Assembly: GCA_038049695.1 (NCBI GenBank)
Contig: CP142456.1
Coordinates: 42,636,001 to 42,700,000 of the forward strand
DNA: 64,000 nucleotides
Origin: Cinnamomum chago
Lineage: Eukaryota; Streptophyta; Magnoliopsida; Laurales; Lauraceae
Direction of reading: 5' to 3'
Made by a program: the position numbers and the translations under genes. Below, in pieces: positions 24,471 through 34,906 of this stretch; the stretch's first letter is position 1; each line of letters opens with the position of its first letter. Below the pieces are notes generated by a model. That model was not told where the DNA came from, did not search any database, and saw nothing but the letters and a program-made list of their open reading frames with translations.

Positions 24471-25653
24471 TGGGAAATCCCTGCTGAGTGGAAATTTCCA
24501 ACCTGATTTAGAATGGTTTTAGGTGGGACTTTGGCTACCCTTTTTGGACAGATTGGACTATGTGTGAGGATGTCTTGAGTCGACACTCCTCACGGTTGGT
24601 TCGGTGGCATCGAAGTTCAATCCATTTCAATCTTGAACGGTATGGGACGACGCAATATCTTCCTTATATCTATACGCAAAGTCTATTTCCTTGGGTATCT
24701 CGAATCCTATTCCTTTCGGTGACTGAGTAGGTTGCTCGATGCTTCCGAATTAACGTCATGCCTAGGATGGACCGTGTATAGTCTTGATTTTTCTGTCATA
24801 GTATCTAGTACTATCCGTAAGCTCATTTTAAGTTTTAAAAATCGTAAAGTGCATAAAGAGCCAGAATGTCTTCAAACTCAAGGAGTACCAAGTCTTTATT
24901 CTAATCGACATACGGGACCCCTGTTCACTTAAATAGATCTTGAAACCAATATTTTCCCGAAATTGTAATAGTTCATGATATTCCTTCATTTCCAAGAGTT
25001 ACATTACATGATTTGTTTTCCCGAAAGCATGATAGTTACACTAGTAACATTGATTTGTCCCAAAGAGTATTGCCCGACATGAAATGAAAGTTATGCATTT
25101 GAGTATTCTTGCCCCGTTCATTTATTTACTTGAGCTCGATGTATTTTGCATATGTCTCGATTTGTATTTGACCTATGTGTCGGCATCACTAAGCTTGGAT
25201 AACCTTGTCGGTTTGATCCACCGACTTGGAGATCCCTCTCCCGTCCCGCCAGCTGCAGTTTGGATCTCGATACCCGATTTATTACCGTGGTCCCGTCCCG
25301 ATACCCAGTTCGCTACCGTGGTCCCGTCCCGTATATTTCTATTGTATATTTGCTTTGGGTTGAATCTCCTCACCTTGTGTGACTGAGACCAACGTCCCGT
25401 TATACTTTTGTCACTTTAGTGATAGAGGACTTAGCTTTATGTGATTGTCATTTTGTCAGTTCCCGATTCCTTTGTTACCATATATGTTTTATCTTGTTTA
25501 TGTGTTTTCTAGCAAATGATTTATCTTCTTTATGAGAGTTCTTGCTTAAACAATTTTCTATGCTTTTCAAGATATTTCCTTTTTTATATGTTGTTGTATC
25601 TTTTCACTCTCTTGCCAGACCGTCGTGTCTGACCCATTTGCTTTTGTACTCAG

Positions 25654-25745
25654 GTCCCGTTGCCGGCTACCTTGAGGAGGAGCCGGAGGAGGTGGTAGGT
25701 GAACCGCAGCCCTTAGTCGAGTGGCGTGCTGACGATGTCATGTAG
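25654..25745 (+). other. Conserved LTR peptide segment, TekB-2 copy
   Basis: It directly follows CTTTTGTACTCAG, a pyrimidine-rich AG that looks like a 3' splice site. The frame encodes an acidic peptide starting GPVAGYLEEEPEE and ending LVEWRADDVM, then TAG. It aligns without gaps over its last 23 codons with the TekA-2 peptide. Confidence 0.5.
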
Positions 25746-26187
25746 ACATCGGGATTGCTACGAGAGACGTGACATGATGGGAAAAACTATTTAATCATTC
25801 TTGGATTACTGTTTTGTTATATTGGCCTTTGTTGGCCTATATTTTTGGGGAATTGTAACTAAATGACCTTTTGTTTAAACTTTAAATACTTTTGGGAAAC
25901 ATGCTTATGATCATTGCTCATTCTGATACAGTGTTTAATACTTGTGATATTGTCTTTATGACTAAGGATAGTTTGACTATTTGATTTGCTACACGCTTCC
26001 GCACTTAAAAGAAATATTCATTTATGGTTGTGATATCCTCACCGCGGACACTTGTGGGAAATTAAATAAATGTAAATCAAATAAATGTATGTTACTATTA
26101 AACTGTTGATGTAGGTAGATCATCATCCTTGGTCCCGATCCCGGACTTGGCTCGTTAGGGTAATGGGCCCGGTCCGGGGTCGTGACA

Positions 26188-27757
26188 TAAGCTTTTCATA
26201 CCTGGCTCTTGGGGCTTGTTTCAATCCATAGAGAGCCTTCTTCAACTTAAAAACATATTCCGGATGATCAGGATCCTCGAAGCCTTGAGGTTGAGTAACA
26301 TACACATCTTCCTCAATTTCACCATTTAAAAAGGCACTCTTCACATCCATTTGAAACAGTTTAATCTTCATGCTACTGGCATAAGCCAATAAAATTCGAA
26401 TAGACTCCAAACGAGCTACTGGAGCAAAGGTTTCCTCAAAATCAATTCCTTCAACTTGAGCATACCCTTTGGCTACAAGTCTAGCTTTGTTCCTTATCAC
26501 ATTTCCTGATTCATCCAGCTTGTTCTTGAAAATCCATTTGGTGCCAATTTGACTTTTGCCTTCAGGAAGAGGTACAAGATCCCACACATCATTCTTTTTA
26601 AACTGATATAATTCTTCTTGCATGGCATCAATCCATTCAGACTTGGTTTCTGCTTCAGAGAAGTACTTGGGCTCAATTTGTGAAACAAAAGAATAGTGAG
26701 CACACGGATTATGAACCTGTCTTCTTGTCATGACTCCTTTTGTGATGTCTCCAATGACATTATCCAAGTTGTGATCTTTTAATAACTTTGTGGGCATAGT
26801 AGGGACTGAGAGGATTTCTTCTTCAATTTCAGATGGAATAGGCTGCTCTACTAAGGTCTCTTCTTCATCATGAAGAGCTTTCTTAATTTCATTAGTCTCG
26901 TCAATGACAACATGAGCTGATTCCATAACAGTCATCGATCTGAGGTTGAACACTCTATATGCCTTGCTTTTATCAGAATATCCTCAGAAGATCCCTTCAT
27001 CAGATTTGGAATCAAACTTTTCAAGCTGCTCTCTATCTCTTAAAATATAGCACTTACTACCAAACACTTTTAGATATCCCAGATTTGGTTTTCTTCCAAA
27101 ATACAGCTCATAAGGGGTTTTGTTAGTGTTCTTTGTCAAATAAACACGATTAATAAGATAGCAAGCAGTATTGATAGCTTCAGCCCATAAGTTGCGAGGG
27201 AGGTTTTTCTCATTAAGTAGGGTTCTAGCCGTTTCTTGAATAACTCTATTTCTTCTTTCAGCTACTCCATTTTGCTGGGGAGTTTTTAGAGCATAAAATT
27301 GATGACTGATCCCATGGCTTTCACAGAAATCTGCAAATCTTTCATTTTCAAATTCGCCTCCATGATCACTTCTTATCTTCTTAATTTTGCAGTCCTTTTC
27401 AACTTGAATTTTCTTGCAAATCCTTATAATATTATCTACTGCATCATATTTTGCATGAAAAAAGGCTACCCATCCAAATCTAGAACAATCATCAACCATA
27501 ACTAGGATATACTTTCTCCGACCAATACTCTGTACAGGTGCAGGTCCAATGAGGTCCATATGAATGAGTTCAAGAGGACGAGAAGAAGATATATCTTTTA
27601 TACCTTTAAAACTTTTCTTGATTTGTTTACCCATTTGACAAGCTTTGCACAATTCAGATTTGTAATCATCTAATTTGGGTATTCCTCTAACAATTTCTTT
27701 CTTGGATAAGATCTTCATCAGTTTGTAATTTATATGACCCATTCTTTGATGCCACAA
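26188..27757 (-). pseudogene. Sir-1 integrase and RT N-terminal half
   Basis: The integrase (27757-26984) has the zinc-binding start WHQRMGH...CKACQMGK and the catalytic triad in MDLIGP, SDHGGEF and NGVAERRN. A single in-frame TGA at 26984-26986 separates it from the following linker and RT. RT begins with the EW..AMQEEL block and runs through [22 protein letters not shown] and [11 protein letters not shown], where the TekB-2 LTR interrupts at 26187. Apart from the TGA and the LTR, this frame is open. Integrase would insert the cDNA, and the RT part is the fingers and palm start. Confidence 0.92.
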
Positions 27758-27813
27758 CTGATTTTCTTAAACTTTTGACATTAAACACATGGATTCATTT
27801 TCACAACATTCTT

Positions 27814-29952
27814 CTATGGTGTAGATGTTATCTTTAGTATGTAATCCAGTGAGTAGAACTTTGTGGGATTTCTCATCCAGAACTTTGCAAGATTTGCTAT
27901 AAAAAAAACAACTTTGTTTCCTTTATCACAAAACTGACTTATACTCAAGAGATTATGCTTTAAGCCATCCACAAGGAAAACATCTTTTAAAGTAGGCATT
28001 TGATCTCCTCCAACACAGCCTTTTCCAATAATCCGAGCTTTCCGATTATCTCCAAATGACACATTTCCTCCATCATAGTTCTCAAGTGTGATAAATCTAG
28101 AACGGTCTCCAGTCATATGTTTGGAGCAGCCACTATCCAAAAACCATCTAGAGTTTTCCTTAACTTTAAGAGCGGTTTGAACTGGAAAGTTCTTGACACT
28201 TTTCTCTTTTTCAATCCAAGTAGCCTTAATGAAGGTAGAGGTAGTGGTCTTGGGAACAAACTTAAAAGGAGCTCTAGAAAGATGATTTTGAGCCATCCTA
28301 AACTTAAAGGGACAATTTGGATCTAGATGACCTATTTGATTGCAAAAGTGACAAGTCCATCTAGAGGAAATGAAGATTTTATCTATAGGTTTGAGATGAG
28401 TCCTAGTAATATGTTGAAAGTTATTCTTCTTGCTACTAGAGGAGCATTCAAAACCTATACCATTCTTGTTACCAAAATTTTTGTTCATACCTAACATTTG
28501 ATAGAATTTGTCATTTCCCAAGGTAAGTTTATCAACAACATTTTTTCCCTTTTTAAGTTTCATTTGTAGAGATTCTGATTCTTGTTGACTAGATTCTAGC
28601 AGACATTGTAATTTATGAATTTCTTTTTCAGCTTTAGCTAGATTGTCATTAGAGGTAGTCAACTTAGATTGAACATTACTTATCTCATTGTCTTTCAAGA
28701 TTAATTGATCTTTTAAAACATTTAGATCATTCACAAGCCTTTTAGATTCAATTTTTAAAGTTTTATTCTTCTTGGTTATGACTTCACATAGTTCATATAG
28801 TTCCTCATAGGCTTGATGAATATTATTTTCACTATTCTCATTATTTACTTATTCTGTTAAAACATTATGATCATTGTTTTCTTCAATGGGAGTAAATAGA
28901 AGCCAAGAAGTGGAGTTCTCGTTATCTTCATCATTTTGAAGTTCATTATTGTCACTACTTTCATCTTCATCATCATCCCAAGTTATGTTCAAAACTTTCT
29001 TTCATTTCTTATCTTTCTTTTCAGATTCTTTAGGGGAGGGATAATTTAAAGCGATGTGACCAAATCCTTTACAGTTGTAACATTGCACATCCTTTTTGGT
29101 AAAAGATCCCCTTGAGTTCCTTTGAAAATTTTCATTTCTAGAATCCTCATAATTTTTATAGTTCCTTTTGTTTTTAAGGAGATTTTTAAACTTCTTAACA
29201 AGCAAGATTGTGTTTTCATCATCACTCTCACTCTCATTATCATTTTCTTTAAGTTGGGAGCTAAGAGCTACACCTTTCTTCTTGCTAGGGACTTCAAAAT
29301 CTAATTCATAAGTGAGAAGATTTCCCCTAAGTTCTTCAATTTTGATCTTGTCAACATCTTTACTCTTAGTTATAGCTACAATCTTGGGTTTGAACCTTTT
29401 GGGGAGAGATCTTAAGATTTTTCTAACAGCTTTGGATTCATCCATTTTTTCTCCTAGACCTATGAGAGAATTAACAATCTCCATGAATTTTGTATAGAAC
29501 TCTTCAAAGGTTTCTTCCTCTTGCATTTTGAGTTCTTCATACTTTGTTGTCAACATTTGGATTTTAGCAACCTTGACTTGATTAGTCCCTTCATGAGTGG
29601 TCTCTAAGGTATCCCAAACTTCCTTAGCAGTATTACAATTAACTACCCTGTTGAACTCTTCTTGAGACAAGGCACAATACAAGGCATTTTTAGCTTTAGC
29701 ATTTAGATTTGTCCTATCTTTCTCTCCTTGAGTCCAGTCTTTCTTAGGCATAGGCTTGATAGATATGACATGTCCTTCTGAATCTTGTTCAGTGATAATG
29801 GGTTCATGATACCCTTCTTTAATGATATTCCAAACATCTAGACTTTGAGACTCTAGAAAGACTTGCATCCTAATCTTCCAATACCGGTAATGAGAACCAT
29901 TAAACAAGGGTGGTCTATTAGTGGCATGACCTTCTCCTAATTGGGCTTGCAT
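27814..29952 (-). pseudogene. Sir-1 gag and protease
   Basis: The start is the ATG at 29952-29950 (product begins MQAQLGEGHATNR); an upstream in-frame start is not needed. Gag has the N-terminal copia gag domain (YRYWKIRMQ), a first knuckle CYNCKGFGHIALNY whose last Cys is replaced by Tyr, a coiled-coil stretch, and a second intact knuckle CHFCNQIGHLDPNC. The protease motif is WFLDSGCSKHMTGD. In-frame stops occur at 29002-29004 and 28849-28851. The frame ends at 27814, and integrase resumes in another frame, so a frameshift lies at about 27760-27814. Otherwise the order is collinear with intact Sireviruses. Confidence 0.9.
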
Positions 29953-30025
29953 TGTGATCACAAAAGCAAAAACTCAATCTAAGGATTCTAACTCTAGGTT
30001 GTTAGACCTAACCAAGAGCACCTAG

Positions 30026-30037
30026 GCTCTGATACCA
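30026..30037 (-). other. Primer-binding site of Sir-1
   Basis: Exact minus-strand TGGTATCAGAGC, 2 bp from the 5' LTR at 30040. Confidence 0.94.
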
Positions 30038-30039
30038 AT

Positions 30040-31623
30040 TGAAAGTCTAAGATCGAATCCTAGAGGGGGGGGGGTGAATAGGGTGAGCTCAAATAACTAG
30101 ACCAATTTTAATTCCCTTTGCTTTTAAGTCTCTTGTGCTTTGAAGAAGAATAATAGAATCAACCAAGAGAGCATAATCCATGAAAAGTAAGCATAAAGAC
30201 AATTACCATAACACAAGCATTTATAGTGGTTCGGCCAACATGCCTACATCCACTCCCGGTGTCCCTACCGGATTTTCACTAACTCAACCAAGGTTAAGGT
30301 TCACCTTCAACCTTACAAATACATCACTATGCTTTTCAAAGGCTAAGCATAAACATTTACAACACTATGCATGCTTTTCAAGGCTAAGCACCAACCTTTA
30401 CAACAAGAAGATTTTCTCTTAAGAAAGATGCCTATGAATGCATGGATTAAGAGAACAATGTAAGTGCAAATGAGTGCCCCTAAATAGGCTAAATAGAAAG
30501 TGAAAACTCAACTTCTAGAAACATGCATATGAATGACAAAGTCTATGAATAATGCATTTACTAGAAATTACTCTTTCTCTTTTTAAAAAGATGAAACTTT
30601 GAATGATGCAAAGATGATAATCATATGTTTGAGAAAGAGTTGTTTGTCTAACACATGAATTTAATGAAGTGAACTAACTTGTTTTTAAAGAAGATAAACT
30701 TAAGTCTAACAAGTTCGTTTTGAAACAAGAAAGCAATTTCATGTGAAACAAAAACTATATGTTGGATTCATAATGCTATGAGATTTTTAAAGTTCTAAGC
30801 ATGTTATGAAAGACAACACTTCAATAGAAAAACATCTATTTAATCATGCATTGAAGAAAATCAAAGGTAAAGAAACAAAGCATGATTTTAAAGGACTTAG
30901 GATAAAAGAAAGCACACCCATTTAGGAGATCAAAGGTTGAATCAATGGAATGGCTTCATCATCCCTTCAAAGATGCTCTAGAAAAGTTATAAGTCCTTGG
31001 CCTCAAAAGTCCTTGAAAGTTCAGCCACTTTCTCCAAACAAAAAGCCACTTTTTATAAAGAAAAAGTTCCCAACGGCTAGTGCCTGGTCGACCTGGTATA
31101 GGGCCGGGTTGACCGGGTACACACAACGGCTATAAAAAGATCTGTTGGAGAGGCTACAGCTCAAAAATCCTTGTCGACCCGCAGTTAGCCCGGTCGACCT
31201 GGTGACTGTCCAGAAATCCCGAATTTTTAGAAACTTACAATATAGAGGGCATCTTTCCAGGGGACTTTGAGACACATTTCTCGAGCAATAAATCATGACT
31301 GAAAAAAGGATGAAAACTGATTTTCAAAAGTCATGAAAACTCCAAATCAAAATAATGATATAAAGAAGGAAACTTTGGAAAGCTTGAAAGATTTTTGAAC
31401 TTAAAGGATTAAACACTTAGAAGCTTGAAAATCTGAAATCAAAACTCCATGATCTTAAGATACAAAACTGATTTGAAAACCATGCATAACATAAGATAAA
31501 AACAAAGATTATGAAAGAGAAATATGCATGAAGATCCTAAGAATAAGAACATGAAGGAATGAGAGGTCAAGATATGAAAATGAATGCATCCTATCAAATT
31601 GCAACAAAACAAAAACTCTAACA
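30040..31623 (-). repeat. 5' LTR of Sir-1
   Basis: 1584 bp, closely similar to the 3' LTR. The TATA box is at 31050-31057 and the MSA-like CCCAACGGCTA at 31069-31079. Its palindrome cluster (31080-31205) has lost a block relative to the 3' LTR and reads as a recombinant between two GTCGAC-type repeats. Confidence 0.9.
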
Positions 31624-32995
31624 GCACCCAGCAACCCCGGTCGACCTGAGAAAGTCAGGTCAACCTGGTCCCTGTGTGCCCGGTCGACCGAGAGTTGTAA
31701 CTAAAATGGGTGCATAGTGTTTTGGGGAGCCTGACCCTGTGTCGCCGGTCGACCGAGCCTCTGTGGGGTCGACCGGGTACACTGCGGAACAGAACCCAGG
31801 TTCTGTTCTGCAATGGGCTGGGTCCTTCTCTTCTTCCCTCCATTCAACACTTATACAACCACCACAAGACTAGAGATAAGAAAGCTATAAACTCATGTTT
31901 CCAAGACATTAAATGAACTAGCAAGATGCATTATGAGCATTTATTTCAACAATGCAAATCAATAAAAGCAAGAGAAATTCATTAATGTTTCACCAAATCA
32001 TTAAAAACTCAAAACACCTAATCATTCACTTGCCTTAGGTCCAAGCTAGCAACAACCAAGCCTCTAATCACCTCTTAAGCTCAAATCCAAGTTACAAGCA
32101 AAAACCCCCAAAACAAACCCTAAAATGGGTCAAACAAAGAATGAAAAGGATAGAACGTTCAATAATGAAAATGGAGCTTCTCAAGGGCTAGAAGAACACA
32201 AATCTAGAAAAGGGAGAAGATTGCTTACTTAGATGACCTTCAAATGGCAAGAGCTAGCTCAATGGAAGTCTCAAAGTTGATAGGTTTCTCAATAAATGGT
32301 GTCAAAAGATAGCCTTCAAGATGAGGAAGAGAATGGTGATCTGCATTTTTATGTTGGTGCAAGATTAGTAGGAGATTGAGATGGAGAGAGCAAGAAGAAG
32401 AGGAAGAGAAAGTTGCAAGAACCCTAGGTTGAAGTGTTGTACTGGAAAATGAAGAATGAGATGAAAGGGAGAGTGGGTTTCCCTTTGTTAACAAATGGGG
32501 TTGGGTCCCACTACTAAAGAAGCTTGTTTGACTGAAATCATGTCTTTCGGGATCTCGGATGAATTCGACGAAGAAGGAAGAAATGATCGCTGAAATATCT
32601 AGTTTTCAAAAAATATATGTTTCGCGGGTTTCGATGATATGAAGTTTTGGGTACAGGTTTAGTGTAAAAAGACTGTTTTGCCCCTCGAGGCTAGTAAATC
32701 GGGTTTCGGGGTCTCGAATGGAAACGGGATCAACATGAAAGTTGTAGGGATCAATAAGATAAATGAAACGGGATAAGAACGCAATTCAAAACGATTCCGA
32801 AAAATCCCCCAAGTAAATGCAAGGTCATAAGGGGAACCCCCAAAGGGCCCCACTAGTTATCAAAGCACTCCAAACTGCCCAAAACTAAAACAAAAGCTAT
32901 TCCAAACCCAACTTAGCCAAAATCACTAATCAAGCTTAGCACTAACACACGACTTAATTAACACTAATCGGGTTCACTTGGGTTGGGGTCTTACA

Positions 32996-33093
32996 CCATT
33001 CATCTCATGAAAGGAAAGCATGATTGTATTGATAAATAAAGAAATTAATCAATTTATTACATCATATACTTGGTATTGAGACCATAAAACTAT
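32996..33093 (-). mobile_element. CopD LTR end, remnant
   Basis: About 95 bp matches the first part of the CopD LTR in reverse (TCATCTCATGAAAGG through GAGACCATAAAAC). It is cut on the left by TekB-1, so the rest should lie beyond the left edge of the window. On the right it borders the satellite array, its original target. Confidence 0.75.
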
Positions 33094-34906
33094 TAATTTT
33101 AGCATAAAATCGCACGAATGCATTTCAATGCAAAAGGATTATTCCTGAATACGCTAAAATGTCGTGGAATCATTCAGCATGCATTTTTATCGAAATATAG
33201 ACTATTGATTATACAAAATATGTTGTTTGTCAGTTAGAAACGGTATTGAATCCATTAGATCAGTTCATATGCCCTAATTTTCCTAAAACCCGTTTTAAAG
33301 TAAAAAGAGAACAAAGAGTTTTCTAGAGCGAGTTTTCAATTGTGAAACGCGGTTTACAGCCAGCCTTTTTCCAGACCTGCCTAGAATCCCTTACGAACAA
33401 ACCACCCGAAGCACGGCTTTCCGTCTTTTACAACCCTTAATCCCCTACAATGTGTTCCTAACCCTAAAATCACGTGAAACACATTTTAAAAGAAAAACAT
33501 ATCTCAAGATATCCTAAAACTTGTATTTCGGCATATATTCGTATAATTCACATTTAGAGCAAAAGATTAGAACATTAAACACTTAAATGCCCTAGAATCA
33601 TCTAGCACGCTTTTTCATCCAAATATTGGATATTGATTGCATGAAATATGATTTTAACATAGCAATGGCTCGGAACCCCACAAGATTAGTTATTAACCCC
33701 GGATTTGCCCGAAACAAATTTTAAGGAAAGAGAAGTCCCTGAATTTTTTAGGGTGCGTCTTTCAACCGTGAATTTCATGAAACGCTGTTTGAAGCCAACA
33801 TTTTCCTAGAGCCGAATAGAACGTGATTTTATTTTAAAATTGCCATCGAACTACCCGAAGCACGCATTTGGATCCTAACAATTGTAAAACCCATTTAAAG
33901 CATTTCAAACCCTACAATCGCCTGAAACAAGTTTTAAAATAGAAAAGTCTCTTAAGAAATCTAAAATACATGTTTTAGCATAGAATCACATGAAACGTAT
34001 TTCAAAGCAAAAGACTAGACCAGAGTACCCTTAAATACCCTAGAATCATCCAACACGTGGTTTTATCTAGTTACAGGCTATTGATTGCGCGAAATACGTT
34101 TGTCCGTTACAAACGGGCGTGAATACCACGAGATTAGTTATTTAGTCCAATTTTTTTATACATGTTTTAGAGTAGATGGATATCACATAATTTAATAGAC
34201 CATGTTTGTCAACCGTGAATTGCGTGAAATGCGGTTTACCCCCAACATTTTTGCAGATATGCTAGGAAATCCCCTTCAAACTACTCGAAACACGAGTTTC
34301 AGTCTTAAATAACCCCGATCCCCTACAACACATTCCTAACCCTAAAATCACGCGAAATCCATTTGAAAGAAAAACGTATCTTAGAATACCCAAAAATGCA
34401 TATTTCAGCCAAGAAGTGTAAGAAAAGAAATTGAAAGTAAAAGACGAAACCATAATTCCCCGACATGCCTTAGAATCACCCATCTTGTGTTTTCATTGAA
34501 ATATACGTAACAATCACACCAAATACGGTTTGCGGTGAGAAACAGCTCGGAATCCCACGAGAGTACTCCTTAATCCCTAATTTCCATGGAACTCAAATTA
34601 AAGGAAAAGGATGTCCCTAAATTTTCTAGAGCGCGTCTTTCTACCTCGAATTGCGTGAAACGCGGTTTGAAGCGAACAATTTCCTAGAGACGCGTAAAAC
34701 GCAATTTGATATAAAAATGGTGCTCAAACTGCCCGAAGCATGCGTTTCGGTCTTAAAGAACCCTAAGTCTCATTTAAAGAGTTTCAAAATGTACAATCGC
34801 ATGAAACTAATTTTAAAATAGAAAAGTATCTAAAGATCTCTAAAATGCATGTTTCAGCATATCACATGAAACAGATTACAAAAAAAAAAAGACTAGACCA
34901 GAATAC
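33094..34906. repeat. Satellite array, ~440-bp diverged units
   Basis: About four units start with a TTTCAGCATA-like block at 33095, 33525, 33983, 34402 and 34850, giving periods of about 420-460 bp. Each unit contains CCTAGAATCATC, GCGTGAAACGCGGTTTGAAG and ACCCTAAAATCACG-like blocks, and shorter GAAAC-rich subrepeats recur within units. No coding frame is present. The array is entered by CopD on the left and TekB-3 on the right. Confidence 0.72.

Larger units (their letters stand above)
23124..26192 (+). mobile_element. TekB-2: solo TekB LTR with TSD
   Basis: The LTR is 23129-26187 (3059 bp), TGTAAGACCCC to GGGGTCGTGACA, with exact TSDs TAAGC at 23124-23128 and 26188-26192. No internal region is present. 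It is the best-preserved TekB LTR here and was used to map the other copies. It lies in the RT of Sir-1, itself inside a TekB LTR, so the family inserted both before and after Sir-1. Confidence 0.94.
20026..31628 (-). mobile_element. Sir-1: Sirevirus-lineage copia element
   Basis: The body is 20031-31623, flanked by GTACC (20026-20030) and GCACC (31624-31628), a TSD with one substitution. Minus strand: 5' LTR 30040-31623, primer-binding site, gag-protease-integrase-RT-RNase H, polypurine tract, 3' LTR 20031-21657. A solo TekB LTR (23129-26187) is nested in RT; without it the element is about 8.5 kb. The gene order PR-IN-RT-RH is copia, and the KHIDIRYHFLRE and LADLFTKPL motifs fit the Sirevirus group. 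No env-like frame is seen. Confidence 0.92.
8603..32995 (-). mobile_element. TekB-1: decayed Tekay-like chromovirus with nested insertions
   Basis: Minus-strand Ty3/gypsy element. Its 5' LTR start (TGTAAGACCC) is at 32995 and its LTR end at 12501, followed by the primer-binding site, gag and pol to 8603, where TekA-1 interrupts the integrase. The remainder of integrase and the 3' LTR must lie left of the window beyond TekA-1. Nested inside are SirC-1 (13267-19074) and Sir-1 (20031-31623). Removing both with one TSD copy each leaves a 5' LTR of 3084 bp, close to the 3059-bp solo LTR TekB-2, which supports the boundaries. Confidence 0.88.
12501..32995 (-). repeat. 5' LTR of TekB-1, in three pieces
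   Basis: The pieces are 12501-13266, 19080-20030 and 31629-32995. The order matches the solo LTR TekB-2 throughout, for example the GGGACGTTGGTCTCAGTCAC block that is split at 13266/19075. The palindrome cluster of the GTCGAC type is itself split by Sir-1 (19991-20030 and 31629-31790). No further gene is seen in 19080-20030 or 31629-32995; the open frames there are LTR sequence. Confidence 0.88.
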
